Source: Girardinichthys multiradiatus (lineage: Eukaryota; Chordata; Actinopteri; Cyprinodontiformes; Goodeidae). From it: 64,000 bases of DNA. A program made the translations under genes and the position numbers. Under the pieces are notes generated by a model that worked only from the letters and a program-made list of their open reading frames with translations, was not told the DNA's origin and made no database searches. Each line of letters begins with the position of its first letter. Positions within the stretch are counted from its first letter, which is position 1. Shown here piece after piece: positions 12,801 through 24,261 of this stretch. The stretch lies in contig NC_061806.1 of the NCBI RefSeq assembly GCF_021462225.1, forward strand, positions 24,076,144 to 24,140,143. Reading direction: 5' to 3'.

Positions 12801-14172
12801 TCCTCAGTAACGAGTCCACTTCAGATATCTTTTCATGCATGAGAAAATAACTCAAAACAAAAGAATTTCTTCTTTTAGCGTAGTTTTAAGAGCTGCTGCT
12901 GATTCATGCCACTTCATCAATGAGAAAAGTTTAAAACCGAGTATAGTTAAAAAGGTGATGACAATGAAAACACAGAAACGCTAACAAGCTCACATAAAGG
13001 AATCACAGAACGCTTTGATAAATTCTGTGCATCTTTATTTATAAAACTGATTAAAACGTTTAAATGTGCTATAGGCCTTGCTTCTAAGATATTTAGTAAA
13101 TCAATTTTAAAACCAACCAAAGATGGAGTCATATCAAGGAGAGCTGCGAAGCTTGGACCGACTTTCGGATTTTGAACTTTTGTCTCCATAGACTCTTTTC
13201 CCCCCTGCCCACCTTAGTTTACCTGTTAGAGTGACTTTCTTAAATAATCAGATGGCTTCTCAGATTAATAAATGTTTTTCTGATCTTCCAAACAGTCATG
13301 CAGTCATGGATTCTCCCACCTGAGTGGTGGATCTTTGCAGCTCGTCCACAGTTTCCATTGAAAGAAACCATCGTGACTAAAGTCAGGGTTAGTACTCTGC
13401 TATGCACAAGTGCCATCTCTCAAATCCTGTAAAAGTCAGTCTACATTTGGTGAAACTATATTTTCTCCCTTGTCATCCCACTGCCACAGTTACACCAAAA
13501 TCCTCTTCTAATTCACTGATCAGTCCCTCGTGACGACTCCTCTTCCAGAACCTGACAAAATTTGCTGTCATGCTCAGGTACAAGACCTGGATAGAATATG
13601 AGGGGAAAGCCTACGAGACTCCAAAGAATTTCACATTACAGAAAAAGTCTAAGGAGTTTATAGATTAGGAAATAAGAGGGGGTTTAAAATTTTTGAACAA
13701 TGTCAGTCATATGCTTTACATTATTAAATTCTTAATCTGTAATTGTGTAAAGCACAAAAACAAAGATGGTTGTTTCTATAAAGTGGTATGTTAATAAAGT
13801 GACTTAGCTTGACTATTGGAATGAGTTATTTTATAGGGTAAAGACTTACATGTTTCTCCACTTCACTTCCTATAGCTCTGCTGTAGTTCAGATAATCTGA
13901 CAGTGGACCTTTGAGCAGAACGTCGAAGACCTCCACACTCTGACCTGAAAGCACAGACAGAGAAATCTTCTGTTCATTTCCGCAACCTGACATTAGAATA
14001 GCAAGGAGAAGAAATGATTTGAACATTTTTAGGCACCGACTCACCTCCATCTATCCCATTGACACAGTTCCCATTAGCCATGCTGCTGGATGCCCGCATT
14101 GTGACGGACATTTCCTCCAGGGAAGTCACAGCACGCTCCAACCGCTGCATTAATTCCTCCATGGGGACGATC
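3881..14172 (-). CDS. cap2: Cyclase-associated protein 2, N-terminal half (partial, 3' part off the left edge)
   Basis: CAP proteins bind G-actin and speed actin filament turnover with cofilin in the cytoplasm. Six coding exons are visible in transcription order: 14,172-14,045 (start codon at 14,162), 13,944-13,850, 11,961-11,884, 6,586-6,443, 6,009-5,924 and 3,986-3,881. All have AG/GT borders and phases join without a break. The first exon gives the coiled-coil start [12 protein letters not shown], followed by NCVNG, which resembles CAP2 more than CAP1. Later exons give the helical folded domain, including [36 protein letters not shown] and [11 protein letters not shown]. The first exon begins after a splice acceptor 10 bp upstream of the start, so at least one noncoding 5' exon exists upstream. 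The proline-rich, WH2 and CARP domains are not in the window. A solo LTR sits 9 bp inside the intron following exon 5. The CAP2 rather than CAP1 call rests on the N-terminus and on the RBM24/NUP153 neighbours. Confidence 0.93.
4560..5340 (+). mobile_element. Tc1-like relic, second subfamily
   Basis: Plus-strand remnants include [14 protein letters not shown] and a decayed [10 protein letters not shown] segment, corresponding to the middle of a Tc1 transposase. The subfamily differs from the common one here: it starts from an (A)TTTACTGGCACTCCTGGCA-type terminal region. Several frameshifts are visible. It ends about 100 bp before the solo LTR at 5,439. Confidence 0.7.
5439..5914 (+). mobile_element. 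Solo LTR in CAP2 intron 5
   Basis: The segment starts TGTTATGATTTG and ends CCAAACA, that is TG...CA, and is flanked by a perfect 5-bp target duplication CATAC (5,434-5,438 and 5,915-5,919). T-rich interior and an ATTAAA-like signal near the end fit an LTR in plus orientation, antisense to CAP2. No internal retroelement coding region is attached, so it is a solo LTR formed by recombination. It ends 9 bp inside the intron from the exon border at 5,924. Confidence 0.8.
7375..8730 (+). mobile_element. Tc1-like relic interrupted by a SINE-like insert
   Basis: The 5' terminal repeat (CATACCCCTTGAACGAATAA) is followed by a decayed leader with the motif AGGTTTGTCAGAGAACATTA. Fragments of the transposase follow ([20 protein letters not shown]) up to about 8,205. 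The reading resumes near 8,470 (RAQYGVILQ, then the CCTTCCAGCAG region), so a foreign segment splits the copy. The right terminal repeat is at about 8,655-8,710. Confidence 0.75.
8205..8470 (+). repeat. SINE-like insert inside a Tc1 copy
   Basis: It contains CCCTTGGCAAGGGACTTAA, TTGTATTGGTGTATGAATG and a tail TGGGTGGTCAGTATGACTAC followed by a CTATTTAAATTCAGTTCATT end. This matches a dispersed teleost SINE/LINE 3' tail (the AAAGCGCTATATAAAT type). The flanking Tc1 sequence is continuous around it. Confidence 0.6.
9330..9740 (-). mobile_element. Tc1-like relic fragment
   Basis: The plus strand shows the reverse complement of the Tc1 middle region: GACTTTGACTAGGCCATTCT, then CTTCCAGGATTGTCCTGTA and CATTTGACCCATGTAACC. 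Both ends are missing. It lies in CAP2 intron 3. Confidence 0.7.
10225..10530 (+). mobile_element. Tc1-like relic fragment, second subfamily
   Basis: Plus-strand sequence GGGTCTTTTAGCAAGATAAT is followed by a decayed PKQHNGLPDT-type and [23 protein letters not shown] region, matching the C-terminal part of the same subfamily as the copy at 4,560. Frameshifted and truncated at both ends. Confidence 0.6.
13300..13375 (-). mobile_element. Short Tc1 fragment
   Basis: ATTCTCCCACCTGAGTGGTG and the following GATCTTTGCAGCTCGTCCAC match the reverse complement of the Tc1 N-terminal region. Only about 75 bp are recognisable. Confidence 0.5.
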
Positions 14173-14439
14173 CTGGAAACTAAAGCAGAACTGAAGTGTT
14201 TCAGTGATTTTGACATTATTAGAAGATTTTTATATTAGGTTTTACTCTGATTTTCAAAAAGATCTGAGTGTGGACAATACAGCTTGTTGAATAAAAAGAC
14301 AGTGAATGTTTAAGTTGTTTGGCCGACTGCAGGATTCACAGGTTTTAGCTGTAAACACATGAATCCATTGTATAATTGGGTTCAACAAGGGAAGAGACAA
14401 GCAGACTTAATAAGGCGGTGAGAGCAAAAAGAAGAAACT

Positions 14440-15308
14440 TTAATGAACAGTGCATTGCAAAAGTATACATATTCATTCACATTCTTTTATATTAATGTTA
14501 AACGCAAACATATCAGTGTATTTTATCGGAATTTTATATGATATAGCAACACAAATCTGAAGGAGCGGCAGGCATTCACAGCTCCGGTGTGAGAGTGTGT
14601 CAACAAGACACTGTCCTGCCCTACACGAATCTAACTTTTATGGAGGAGCGGCAGAAAGAAAGTCATTGTAAAAAGAAAGCCAGAAGAAGTCATGCTTCCA
14701 GTTTGCCACAAACCATGTAGGGGATACAAGAAACATTTGGAAGAAGCTGCTCTGGCCAGGTGAGACCAAATTCTCTTTCTCAAATGCAAAACTCTGTATG
14801 ATAAAAACTAACATTATAGGTCACACCGCTGAAAAGTGGCATTCATGGCAGAAAACTAGCATGGAACACTCCGTCTCTATGGTGAAACATGGTGGTGGTA
14901 ACATCAAGCAGTGGGAATGCTTTTCTCTTCAGTGGGGACAGAGACGCTGGTCAGAGTTGATGGGACAAATGGATGGAGCCAAATACAGGACAATCTTCGA
15001 GAAAAAAAACATTAGAAGCTGCAAAAGACTTGGGACTGGGGTGGAGGTTCCTCTTCCAAACAATCCTAAACATGCAGCTGCAATGTATTGGTTCTGATCA
15101 AAACATATTCATGTGTTAAAATGGTTCAGTCAAAGTCCAGACTTAAATCCAGTTGAACATCTGTGGCAAGACTTTACAATTATACACGACTTTATGTTGA
15201 ACTATCACATGGAATAAAAAATCCACAATAAAAGATGTTGAAGGTTGTGGTTGTGACAACAAGTAACAAGATTTAAGGGTGTAAATATGTTTGTAAGGCA
15301 CTCTATAT
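14440..15308 (+). mobile_element. Tc1-like transposon relic with both ends
   Basis: Left end CAGTGCATTGCAAAAGTATA and right end TTTGTAAGGCACTCTATA are recognisable inverted ends. Transposase pieces include HSVSMVKHGG, KQWECFSLQWGQRR, LMGQMDGAKYRTIFEKK and [14 protein letters not shown] decay. It is too short for a complete copy and carries internal deletions and frameshifts. It lies just upstream of the first CAP2 coding exon. Confidence 0.8.
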
Positions 15309-16910
15309 TAAGATAAGGGGAACATGTTTACTGTTTGAAAACCCAAAGTAAAGAGTGTACAATTAAAACCCTGAACCGATTACATTAAATATTTACTAAG
15401 ACAGGTACGTTGCTTGCGTTTCTAGCTCAGATTGTTGTTTAACAAAGTTGATCCATTTTTAACACTGACCAGCCCTAAGGCTCATCCTGAGACAATGCAG
15501 GCCTGTAATATTTATTAGTCAGCCAAGGGGGAATTCAATCCAGCTACCCACTGCATGTTTATGCAAAACACTGCTGGGTAGCACACACACTAAAATCTGC
15601 CACCTGCCACCTTCAACCCACAGTCCAATAACATGACTGATATATTTACTTTCCAAAAAGATTTTAAAAACACACAAAAGACGCAAATCAGTGATTCAGA
15701 CTTTATATTGCTCTCTGTCTGTTAATTACACCAGATAATTATGGGATACGGGCAGCAAACATGCTCTGTTGGGTATTGTTGAGTCATCTCTCAGGAGAAG
15801 TCTCCCAGCAGTGACACATGCCTGTCGTAAGACTCAGATGTTATTTCTGGTCTGCAGGTCACCACAACAGCCCTCATGAACACCAGAAACCTGGAGAGCT
15901 CCAGCTAGGATTACAACAGCAACTACTGATGCAAAATGGACAAAAACAAGAAGCCAAGGGGACCAAATCCATTTCAGCTCCACTTCATACAATATATGGG
16001 GTTACATTTTTTAAGAAGGAGTTTTTAAATAGGATTTATTATAAACTGACTACAAAACAGAAAGAGAAAGAAAATGTCTTGAGTTCACCAGGCTTCCTGA
16101 AGGTCTTTTTCAATTATCTTCTTCCCAGCACATGTTTTTTTTTCCCTTTTTTAATGCTGAGCTACATACTTTCCTTTAAAGGTCACTAATCTCTAGACAG
16201 GAACCGGTGTTGTCTTCTAATGTAACAATCAGATGAGGAAAAAAAAAGAAAAAAGATTTTAAATTGGACATGCAGTATTGCAACATGTCACAAAGAAACA
16301 CTTTGTTCCCATTTATTTAGCTTAATCTATTAAAAACACACAGTTTGACAGACACAAATAGTATTTCAGCATCAACAGATGCAGGCAAGATCTGCCATAC
16401 AGCAAAGGATCAAAAAACATGGTGAATCTCTGCTCCTATGTCAGATCTTGTTGTATTTTGTCATTTCAATTAAATTCAAAAGATTGTTTTTTAAACCTGA
16501 CTCATCTTTTAGCCTTATTTGATGTTTTTTTTAAGCACACACTGTATAATATGCTGACATGGTCAGACACAATGACTGCTCTGAAAATGAGAAGATTTAG
16601 GTAAAATCCAGAGAAAAACTTTGAAAAGACCTTAAGAAAGTTAAAAGTGATGAAGATCAGTTTAAAAAGAATGCATGAGACTCTGGCTCTGTCTCTTTAA
16701 AGAAATTGGAAATGGTTACAAGTTTTGCCCAGTAGAGGCTGTCAGTCTTTTTTGAACATCTACAAACCAGAAGTTGGCAAGTGAGCCTCTAATGGTGAAT
16801 TATTTTTATTATATTTAACCGATTGTCAAATATTTTTTATGAATCCCCTAGAACTGACAGATTGATTTGATGGTTCCACAGAGTTACATTTTTCTATTTT
16901 GAGAAACTTG
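15309..16910. other. No feature recognised
   Basis: AT-rich intronic or intergenic sequence upstream of the CAP2 coding exons. Short open frames are present on both strands but have no splice context, codon pattern or similarity that I recognise. Confidence 0.5.
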
Positions 16911-16914
16911 CAAA

Positions 16915-17635
16915 CTATTCAACATTTTGTCAAGTTACAACCACAAACTTTGAATGTATTTACCAGAATCTTATGTAATAAACCAACTCCATCACAGGGA
17001 AATGGGCCTGCAGAAGTACAAAGACATGGCTGTCCACCTAAACTCAATCTATTGCAAGGAGTGCAATAGATTCGTGGTATCTCTGGAGTAGCTGCAGAGA
17101 TCTAAAGCTCAGGTTAGGTGGGAGAATCTTTTGACAGGACAACTATTAGTTGTGCACTCCACCAATTTGTTCTGTATTAAAAAGTGGTGAGAAAATGCAA
17201 TTTCTGAAGGAAAGTCATAAGAAGCCTTGTTTTGCAGTACGCCACAAGCCATGTGGGAACGTGTGGAAGGAGGTACTCTGACCAGATTAGTCCAGAATGT
17301 ATCCCACCCAAATTAAATATGCTTTGTATGGTGAGGAACTAACACGATACATCACCCTGAACATACCATCACAATGGTAAAGCATAGTCATGGGATCATC
17401 ATGCTGTGGAAATGCTTTTCTTTTCAGCAGGGACAGGGACGCTCGTCATAGTTGATAGGAAAATGGATGTAGTTGAATACAAGACAAACCTGGGAGAAAA
17501 TTTATTTGAGGCAAAAGACTTGAGACTGGGGCAGACTTTTACCTTCTAGCAGGACAACAGTCCTAAACATACAGACAGAGCCATGATAGAAGAGCTTGAT
17601 CAGAGCAACTTCAGGTGTTAGAATGGCCCAACTTC
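16915..17635 (+). mobile_element. Tc1-like relic cut by the G-rich block
   Basis: It starts with the terminal-repeat remnant ATTTTGTCAAGTTACAACCA and carries the expected order of Tc1 landmarks (GTGGTATCTCTGGAGTAGCT, CACAAGCCATGTGGGAACGT, ATCATGCTGTGGAAATGCTT, AACAGTCCTAAACATACAGA). It stops abruptly at about 17,630, where the G-rich block begins. Confidence 0.75.
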
Positions 17636-17644
17636 AGGTGTTAG

Positions 17645-19170
17645 AACGGCAAGAGGTCCCCCGGGCGCTGAGTTTGTCTTGTCTTGGTTCCATTGTGGGC
17701 GTGGTGCTTGGTGGTGTCTGCCCCATTGCGCCTGTGGGCAGAAGCCGGGGTGGGGTTGCATGGGGTCCTTGCCTTGCCGTCACGGCGTGCTGTGTGTTGG
17801 GGGCAAAATGCAGCGGGGCTGTGTGTGGAGCTTCCGCTGTGTGGGTGTAGCTTTGTCGGCTTTTCAGGAATGGAGCTCACTTGTGGGGGTGTGCCCCTGT
17901 GGGGAGGGGATTCAAGGCGTTTGGGTTCAGGGGCATGTGTTCGATATCTTTGTCCTGGTTGGGGGTGGCCCTGTGGGGAAATTCATGTTGGGGTTCATGG
18001 GGGGTGGAGGGCTCATGGGGTTGAGATCAGAATCTTCGGGGGGTTGGGACTGTTTCATCCTGTGGCGGGCTTGTTTGGACCAGGTAGACCCCTTTTTTTG
18101 TACATGGCCCTTCTCTGGATGAGGATGGGGGTCGCTGGGGATGGGTATGGGGCGGGGGGTTGGGGTCTGGACCGTGGTTGCTCGGGTTTGGGCGGTACCG
18201 GCACTAGTCTGGGCTGGTGCTGGGCCGATCTGTCTATCTCCACCCCCAGAGGGAAGGGGACCACCTCCTGGGTCCTGGGGCTGATTGCCCCTATGGGGTA
18301 TCGGCACCTGGACCTGGGAGTATAGAGTATGTATGGGGCGTGTGAGTAAGGGTACGACGTCCATTGTTGTTTGTCTTACGTTGGGTATGTGGGTGTGAGT
18401 GCTTTTATGTGTACGCATGAGGGTGGGTATGTGGGATTGCGACTGTGTGTACCTGTTTTTTTGTGTCAGGTTAGGTCTTGGACTGCTCCCTCTACTGGAT
18501 CAGTCTAGGCCCCCCATCAAATGTGGGGCCAATTTCCTCCCCGCCTCACTGCCTGCCGGTGGTTGGTGTCTCTGCCCACTGGTGTATTTGTTGTTCTCAG
18601 TGTCCAGGGCTGGGTGCTTTGGTGTGTGTCGGCTCATTCCCGGTGGTTTCTTGCCAGGGCCAGGATCCCTGGGCTCTGTCGGGCCTCTGCTTGGGGAATG
18701 ATATGTCCTAGGGTCTCAGCTCTCTGGTTTCATGGCTGGATCTGCTCTGGCATAGACGGCTGCCGTCAGGCCTGTGGGCTTGTCGCTGCAGCCCTGGTGC
18801 TTCTGCACTGTGGTTGCTGGGAGGTTCCCCTGGGACTCTCCCCTGCTCTTCTCTGATGGGATTGCGGTAGTCCCAGCGATGGTTCTTTTGGGGCTCTGAG
18901 GGGCCTTTGGATGTCAATGGCTCGGATCTCCTTCGTATCTGTCCCAGGTCCAAGGGGGCAAGTCTGTGGCTCCTCACACTCACTATTGCATATTTTTATG
19001 GAGAAACATTGTATATACAAGCGCGCTCACACTCAGACCCACAGGTGTTTAGATTCAGGTGTTAACAGATACACAAATGTTCCACATCGAGCCACATTTA
19101 CCACTAATCACATCTTGCATACATAAGTACCGTACACTTTTCGGTAAAAAAGCTGTTATCATATAAGTTT
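17645..19170 (+). repeat. G-rich repeat-like block, probably retroelement-derived
   Basis: About 1.5 kb with a strong G-over-C bias and high GC, in sharp contrast to the AT-rich surroundings. Long frames open in several phases on both strands, which is expected from biased composition rather than from protein coding. From about 18,950 it grades to an ACAC/CACA-rich tail and then T-rich sequence ending near 19,390 in AATAAAG. This profile is what I know from dispersed GC-rich repeats of percomorph fish, likely the flank of a non-LTR retroelement. The family is not identified. Confidence 0.45.
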
Positions 19171-20433
19171 CTGCAGGTGTAGAAGCAAGCAGGGTGTTAT
19201 CTTGTAATCTCTTCATCCTTCTTTCTCTCCTTTTTTCCTTTTAGCCCCACCTCTCTCTGTTTTGTGCTTCTTATTTTTTCCTTTTTGTTTCTGTCTCCAT
19301 GTAATAATAATTCCAATAATTGAAATAATCACAAAGCAGTTTCTAATAAAGTTTCTTTTATAAAGATCAAGCAGAGCATTAAAGCCATTCAACAATCAGC
19401 TTTCTACTTGTTCCAGAAAAATTTAAATGTTGCAGCCGTGTAGATTGTATTCTTGCTGTATATTTTACCACAGCATCTGTTCTCACAGGTGTGGTTCAGG
19501 GTCCACTGTGTAAAGATGGAAAAGCCAACAGCTGAGAAAGCAACACATGGTCCTGACGGATTTCAGCTTGTGTGGATCCTGCCGCCTGATATGTGATCTT
19601 TGGGGCTATATTGGGCCACAGCCTGTGGTTTGTTGCAATGGGCCCTCTGCAAGATAGTCTAATGTAGGACTCAGCGTGAATAAAGTCTATAAACTGTTTA
19701 TTAATAATAATAAGAATAATAATTCAACTTTATATAACACCTTTCAGAAACAAGAAAAAAGTTGGGGAGGAGAAAACAACAGTAACGCAGGAGATAAAAC
19801 AGTAATAACAAGCAGTCTAATTAAAATAATAATAATAATAATAGATTTAATTAATAAAGTCTCAAAGGTATGAAATTATTGTGAGGATAATTCTAGACAA
19901 GAAAACAATGGGAAAAAAAACCATTGCAATTTTGTTTATTGTCTTATTAGAAGCAACAGATTAACCAGTCAGACTTCACCTCGTATTTCTTACAAACTGC
20001 AAAATTAAACATTTGTGGCATCATGGACTTTAGTTTCCATGATCTGAAGCACCCAGGTTGATGCAAACGTAGCAGAACAATATCGAAACTTCAATGAGAT
20101 TAGATTAGGTTAGATTTTCAATACACAGATGTTTTGTGGTTCTTGTTTCTTAATGTAAAGGTGCAGCATTATAAAAGGTGATCTGGACCTTCAGTGATCA
20201 TTACCTCTCACATTTGACGGTGAGACAACGAAAATGATGAAAAAAGAAAAACAAATGACCTGCATAATGGTTAAAATACACCCACACAGCAGAGAGATAA
20301 GAAAAAACATGGAGCAGAGAAGATGTATGCCCATTTGCCGCGCACATCTCCACCCACCAGTGAGGCACCCCAGCCTCTGCTCCTCCCTTTCACTGGCTAA
20401 ATCCATCTAAAACATCCTATAGGACCATCTTAC
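19171..20433. other. AT-rich stretch, simple repeats only
   Basis: T-rich pyrimidine sequence (19,205-19,300), and AAT trinucleotide runs at about 19,703-19,725 and 19,826-19,845. No gene recognised. Confidence 0.5.
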
Positions 20434-20700
20434 CTCACTCCTTTGCTCCTCAGTAAGTTTCTGTCGTGGTGTTTAGTTGGGTTTGTCAGTATTTCCCTCT
20501 GGTTTGTTGGGAGCTGTGCGCTGTCACCATGCAGTCCAGTGTGTCCTCCTCTCTCGGCTGTGCGCAGCAGCAACAGCAGCAGCTCCGGTCGCACTCTTCC
20601 GGGATGTCCTAATTAAGCAACATGGTGAACCTGAGAGCCTCAGAGACCCAGACCCGCACTGTGACTCAGTAAATATCCTCTCTGAAGTGGACAGACGGCT
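20434..20700 (-). promoter_or_regulatory. Candidate CAP2 noncoding first exon and promoter
   Basis: CAP2 needs a 5' untranslated exon upstream of 14,172. On the minus strand a good splice donor (GAG|GTAAGATGG) lies at 20,434/20,433, directly downstream of a locally GC-richer stretch at about 20,460-20,640 with CpGs and CAG/CAGCAG runs. This is the only compact GC-rich, donor-bearing block between CAP2 and RBM24 apart from the repeat-like block at 17.6-19.2 kb. The link to CAP2 is inference; the transcription start was not identified. Confidence 0.25.
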
Positions 20701-21049
20701 TGAAATCTCCGCTAAAAATAGATGATAGACAGCGTGGCGGTATCCGCACTGGTCTGTGCTGAAGCAATGCTCCTTTAACCTCCATGTGAGCAAGTCAGAA
20801 TCAACATGGGAATGTCTTGTTTTTCCAAATTCAGCTCAAAATATTAGATTTTACATTCTGTTTATGAGCTGGTAAAAACCAACACTGGAAAAAACAAGAA
20901 TAAATGTTGCTTATGAGGTTCAGATAATTTTAGATGTCTTTCATATAAAGTGAGTTTTTACCACAATGCCTGATTGTTTTCATAACATAGTAGTGAAGAT
21001 GTCGCTAATATGAAGAAGATAAACCCCCATCTAAAATATTTTTGAAGAT

Positions 21050-21480
21050 TAACATGGTTGCAGGAGAAACGTAACGGAGAAAGTGGTCTGGTCAGAAGAG
21101 AATTAAATTAAACTTTTTGGCATAGATGTGCCATGTAAAAAAACCATCCCCATAGTGAAACATGGTGATGGCAGTATCATTCTGTGGCAATCCTTTTCTC
21201 CAGCAGCTATATGGAAGTTCGTCAGAGTTGATTTGAAGATGGTTGGAGCTAAATACAGGTGATCCTGGAGGAAAAACTGTTGCATTGCTAAAGACTTAGG
21301 ACTAGGATAGAGGTTTGCCTTCCAGCAGGACAGCGACCCTGAACATACAGACAGAAGTATAGTTTACAATTACAATTAGATTACAATACATTACAACTTA
21401 GATGAATGTAGTCCAACTGAGAATCTGGCACAAGCCTTGAAAATCCAACCTGACTGAACTATTTTGCAAAGACATTTTAG
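21050..21480 (+). mobile_element. Tc1-like relic fragment
   Basis: Contains AACGTAACGGAGAAAGTGGT, a decayed VKHGDGSI-type segment at 21,160-21,185, GCTAAATACAGGTGATCCTG and CCTTCCAGCAGGACAGCGAC, that is the central and C-terminal Tc1 regions in order. Ends are missing. Confidence 0.7.
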
Positions 21481-22710
21481 TCTTCAGCCTGTAGAGACAT
21501 ACCCCCAAAAAACCCCATGCTTTGGTTGTATCTTGAGCCTAGAGGTTCTTAAAAGTTTACATCGTGAAGGTTGTGCTGAACATCCAGAAAACCTTCAGAA
21601 AACATTCCTTGATTGTTCTCAGAAGGTGGCCCTCTCAATGTTGAGTCTAACCTTAGAAGGTTTCCCAGAATGTTATAAAATCTGTCTTTATACACTGTGT
21701 AACTTTTAGGAAACCTCCCTTAAAGGCAAGATATGTGTTATTTAAAATAACAGATAATTCATCAAACCACCTTGTGATTTCATGGTTGAGGCCTTTCTGT
21801 GCTGATGCTGACGGTCATGCTCCACCAACATGTCGACGTGTCGTTTCTAGTTTCACCGCTGTGCAAAATACTCCTGCAAGCTGAGTGAAAGAAGGCAGAG
21901 GAGGAGCAGCTCACTACCTTCAGTGTTATTTATTGATGAGAAAATGAATAAATCATTGATGGACTGACACCTCAGATACTTTATCACGTGTCAGTCGTAT
22001 CCACGCAAACCTGGGAAATCTAAACGAGGCAGGGGTTATATCATGGTGTGTTTTGTTTAATTTACTTTCCTTTATTATTGTTTCTTCTTTCTTGCATTGT
22101 AGTATAAGTTGGAAATAAAATTAAGTGTTTCATTTAACCTTATCTTGCACAGCAGGGTTACATGTCTGAGTGTCCTGCTTCAAGATGGGACAGCCTGAAA
22201 GATCTTCTGTATTTCTCCTCCTTCCATCAGAAACATCTGTTTCAAGTGCAGCATGTCATCTATTGCTCCTGCAGCAGCAAACACTGGCCTTCATCTGAAT
22301 TAATAAATATCCTGTTGCAAATAGAACAGGCCATCCTGGAAGCTAAGAATGCTGGATTTCCTATTCAGTTCAATAATGTATAATAATGTATGGATAATAA
22401 TTGGATCTTTAGGTTTGTTACCATCAGACGGTCACTACTATGCAAGTTTTCACGTATTTGGCCAAATGTTAAAGAAATACCAAACAATAAATATTTCAAA
22501 CACACTGAATATTATTTTAGCTCCAAAAAAGGTTAATTCAAATGTACTATTGTCTGAAAGCTCAGCACAGAGATTATCTTTGTTTGTCCTCCACTACTTA
22601 ATCTTTTTCCATTATTGTAAACACGCAGTGCAATATGCTGCCATGGTCATCTGAAAAGAACCGACTAAAAATGATTGAAAAAGAATACCTTGGATTTTAA
22701 AACTGCTACA
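21481..22710. other. No feature recognised
   Basis: AT-rich intergenic sequence without splice-bounded open frames or repeats I can name. Confidence 0.5.
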
Positions 22711-22713
22711 CAG

Positions 22714-23297
22714 TCATAATCTGCCTATGTTTGAAGTTTGAGTTCTGTTTACTTTCTCTACAATACTATATTCTTCACTTTCATTTCGGTTCATTCATGT
22801 TTTTTAGATTCTGTTGTTTAAGTGTTTGTTACTTCCTAGGTTAGATTTTTTATTTTCCTGTAGATCTGTTTTCTATCTTTTTATGTTCTTTTGGTAGTCC
22901 TATTGTTTACCATTTTCTGTTCACTCAGATGTTTTCTGTTACCTCCTTGTCCATCTGTATTAATTAGTCACACTCCCTCAGTTACCTTCAGTCCCTCTTC
23001 CACCAGCTGCTTATCTTTCCCTTTTGATTAGCTCCCTGTGTTCATTGGTTTATACTCCACCCTGCCGCCACATTTATACTTTCTGGTTTTCTGTTCTTGC
23101 CACTGGATCCTATTGCTTACTACCCGTCTGGTCCCTGTTGTGCTCCTATCCAAGTTTGTTTTTCCTGCCTGTATCCACCTCAGAGAAACTTGTATGTTAT
23201 TGCTCAACTCAGAATAAACTTTTCAACTCACCATGCTGCTTCCTTGTTCATCTCTGCAAATTGGTCAAACATAACTCCCCACAAACCCTGACAAAAG
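22714..23297 (+). mobile_element. Solo LTR, same family as the copy at 36,514
   Basis: It aligns over its length with the 36,514-37,111 element: the start (TCATAATCTGCCTATGTTTG), middle (CCCTCAGTTACCTTCAGTCC; CTCTTCCACCAGCTGC) and end (AACCCTGACA). The first base has decayed from the TG start and no target duplication is visible, so the borders are less certain than for the other copy. Confidence 0.65.
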
Positions 23298-23344
23298 TTT
23301 TTTGTGGCTCCTTATGTTCATGATTTCACTGGGAGTTCATGGGA

Positions 23345-23475
23345 GTCTTCTTGAACATCCATCCATCCATTTTCTATACCCACTCCTTCCATATTGGCTC
23401 ACAGGGGATCTCCAGAAGTCTACAGGCAGGAGGCGGGGTACACCCTGGGGAGGTCGCCAGTCCATCTTCTTAAAC
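23345..23475 (+). repeat. LINE/SINE tail fragment
   Basis: CATCCATCCATCCATTTTCT is followed by AGGAGGCGGGGTACACCCTG and AGGTCGCCAGTCCATC. This is the widespread teleost L2/Maui-type 3' tail motif. Only a fragment of about 130 bp is present. Confidence 0.65.
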
Positions 23476-24148
23476 AGTGGTTCCCAAACTTTCCAGCTCA
23501 GAATAACACTAGAAGAGACTTGTGACACATACTGTTGCTTGAGTATACAAGCATTACCATTAATTTAATTAAACAGCAGCATAAGGACATCCCAAACAGC
23601 TCTACGGTCAAGAAATTACATTTATCTACAGTGTATCCCAAAACACTCCTGATAAGAATCATGTTTTTGCAACTTCATAAATGACAATAAACAATTTAAA
23701 ACCTTTTACCAATTGTTCACACACCCAGAGTTGCACAAAATACAGAAAGTGGTACAAAACAACAAAAAAGGTGTACCAAATGACGTAAAACGTATTTAAG
23801 CTGCACAGCTCCATTGTATGCCTGATATTGTTTTGGTTTCAAGTTAAATTTTACAGGATGAATGTCATATTATAGAGGAGAAAGGTATCATTCATCTGTC
23901 AAATACCTGGTAAAACTAAGATACAACTGAGCTTGTATAAGCTGTATTTTATCTCTTCTAACATTTAAAGCATGAAGATGTTTTTCAATTTTAATATTTT
24001 ATTACTTTCCTTAATTTCTAAAGAGGATCTAAAGGTCAAAAATGTGCTGAGTTGCGACGCCCAGAATGTCCCGACCTTTACTTTAGAGACTCCTGCTCTA
24101 AAATATGTTTTAATGTTTCTGGACCATTTCTTGCAATAAATGACAACA

Positions 24149-24180
24149 CGTTTGTTTGTTTGTTTGTTTGTGTGTGTGGG
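24149..24180. repeat. TTTG microsatellite
   Basis: Short run of GTTT units passing into GTGTGTG. Confidence 0.8.
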
Positions 24181-24261
24181 TATATAATAATCATTATGTG
24201 TTACTGTAGAGAAATAATGAATAATAAAAATACCACCAGGTTTTCTTCAAATATAGAACAT

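Noticed and set aside
17679..18418. Open frames of 147, 163 and 213 codons on both strands
   Set aside because: They overlap in several phases inside a strongly G-biased block, contain low-complexity Gly/Trp/Cys or Pro/Thr strings, and have no family similarity or splice context.
20191..20406. 71-codon minus-strand frame with a hydrophobic stretch
   Set aside because: It could look like a small membrane peptide, but it has no splice or promoter context and lies in presumed CAP2 5' intron sequence.
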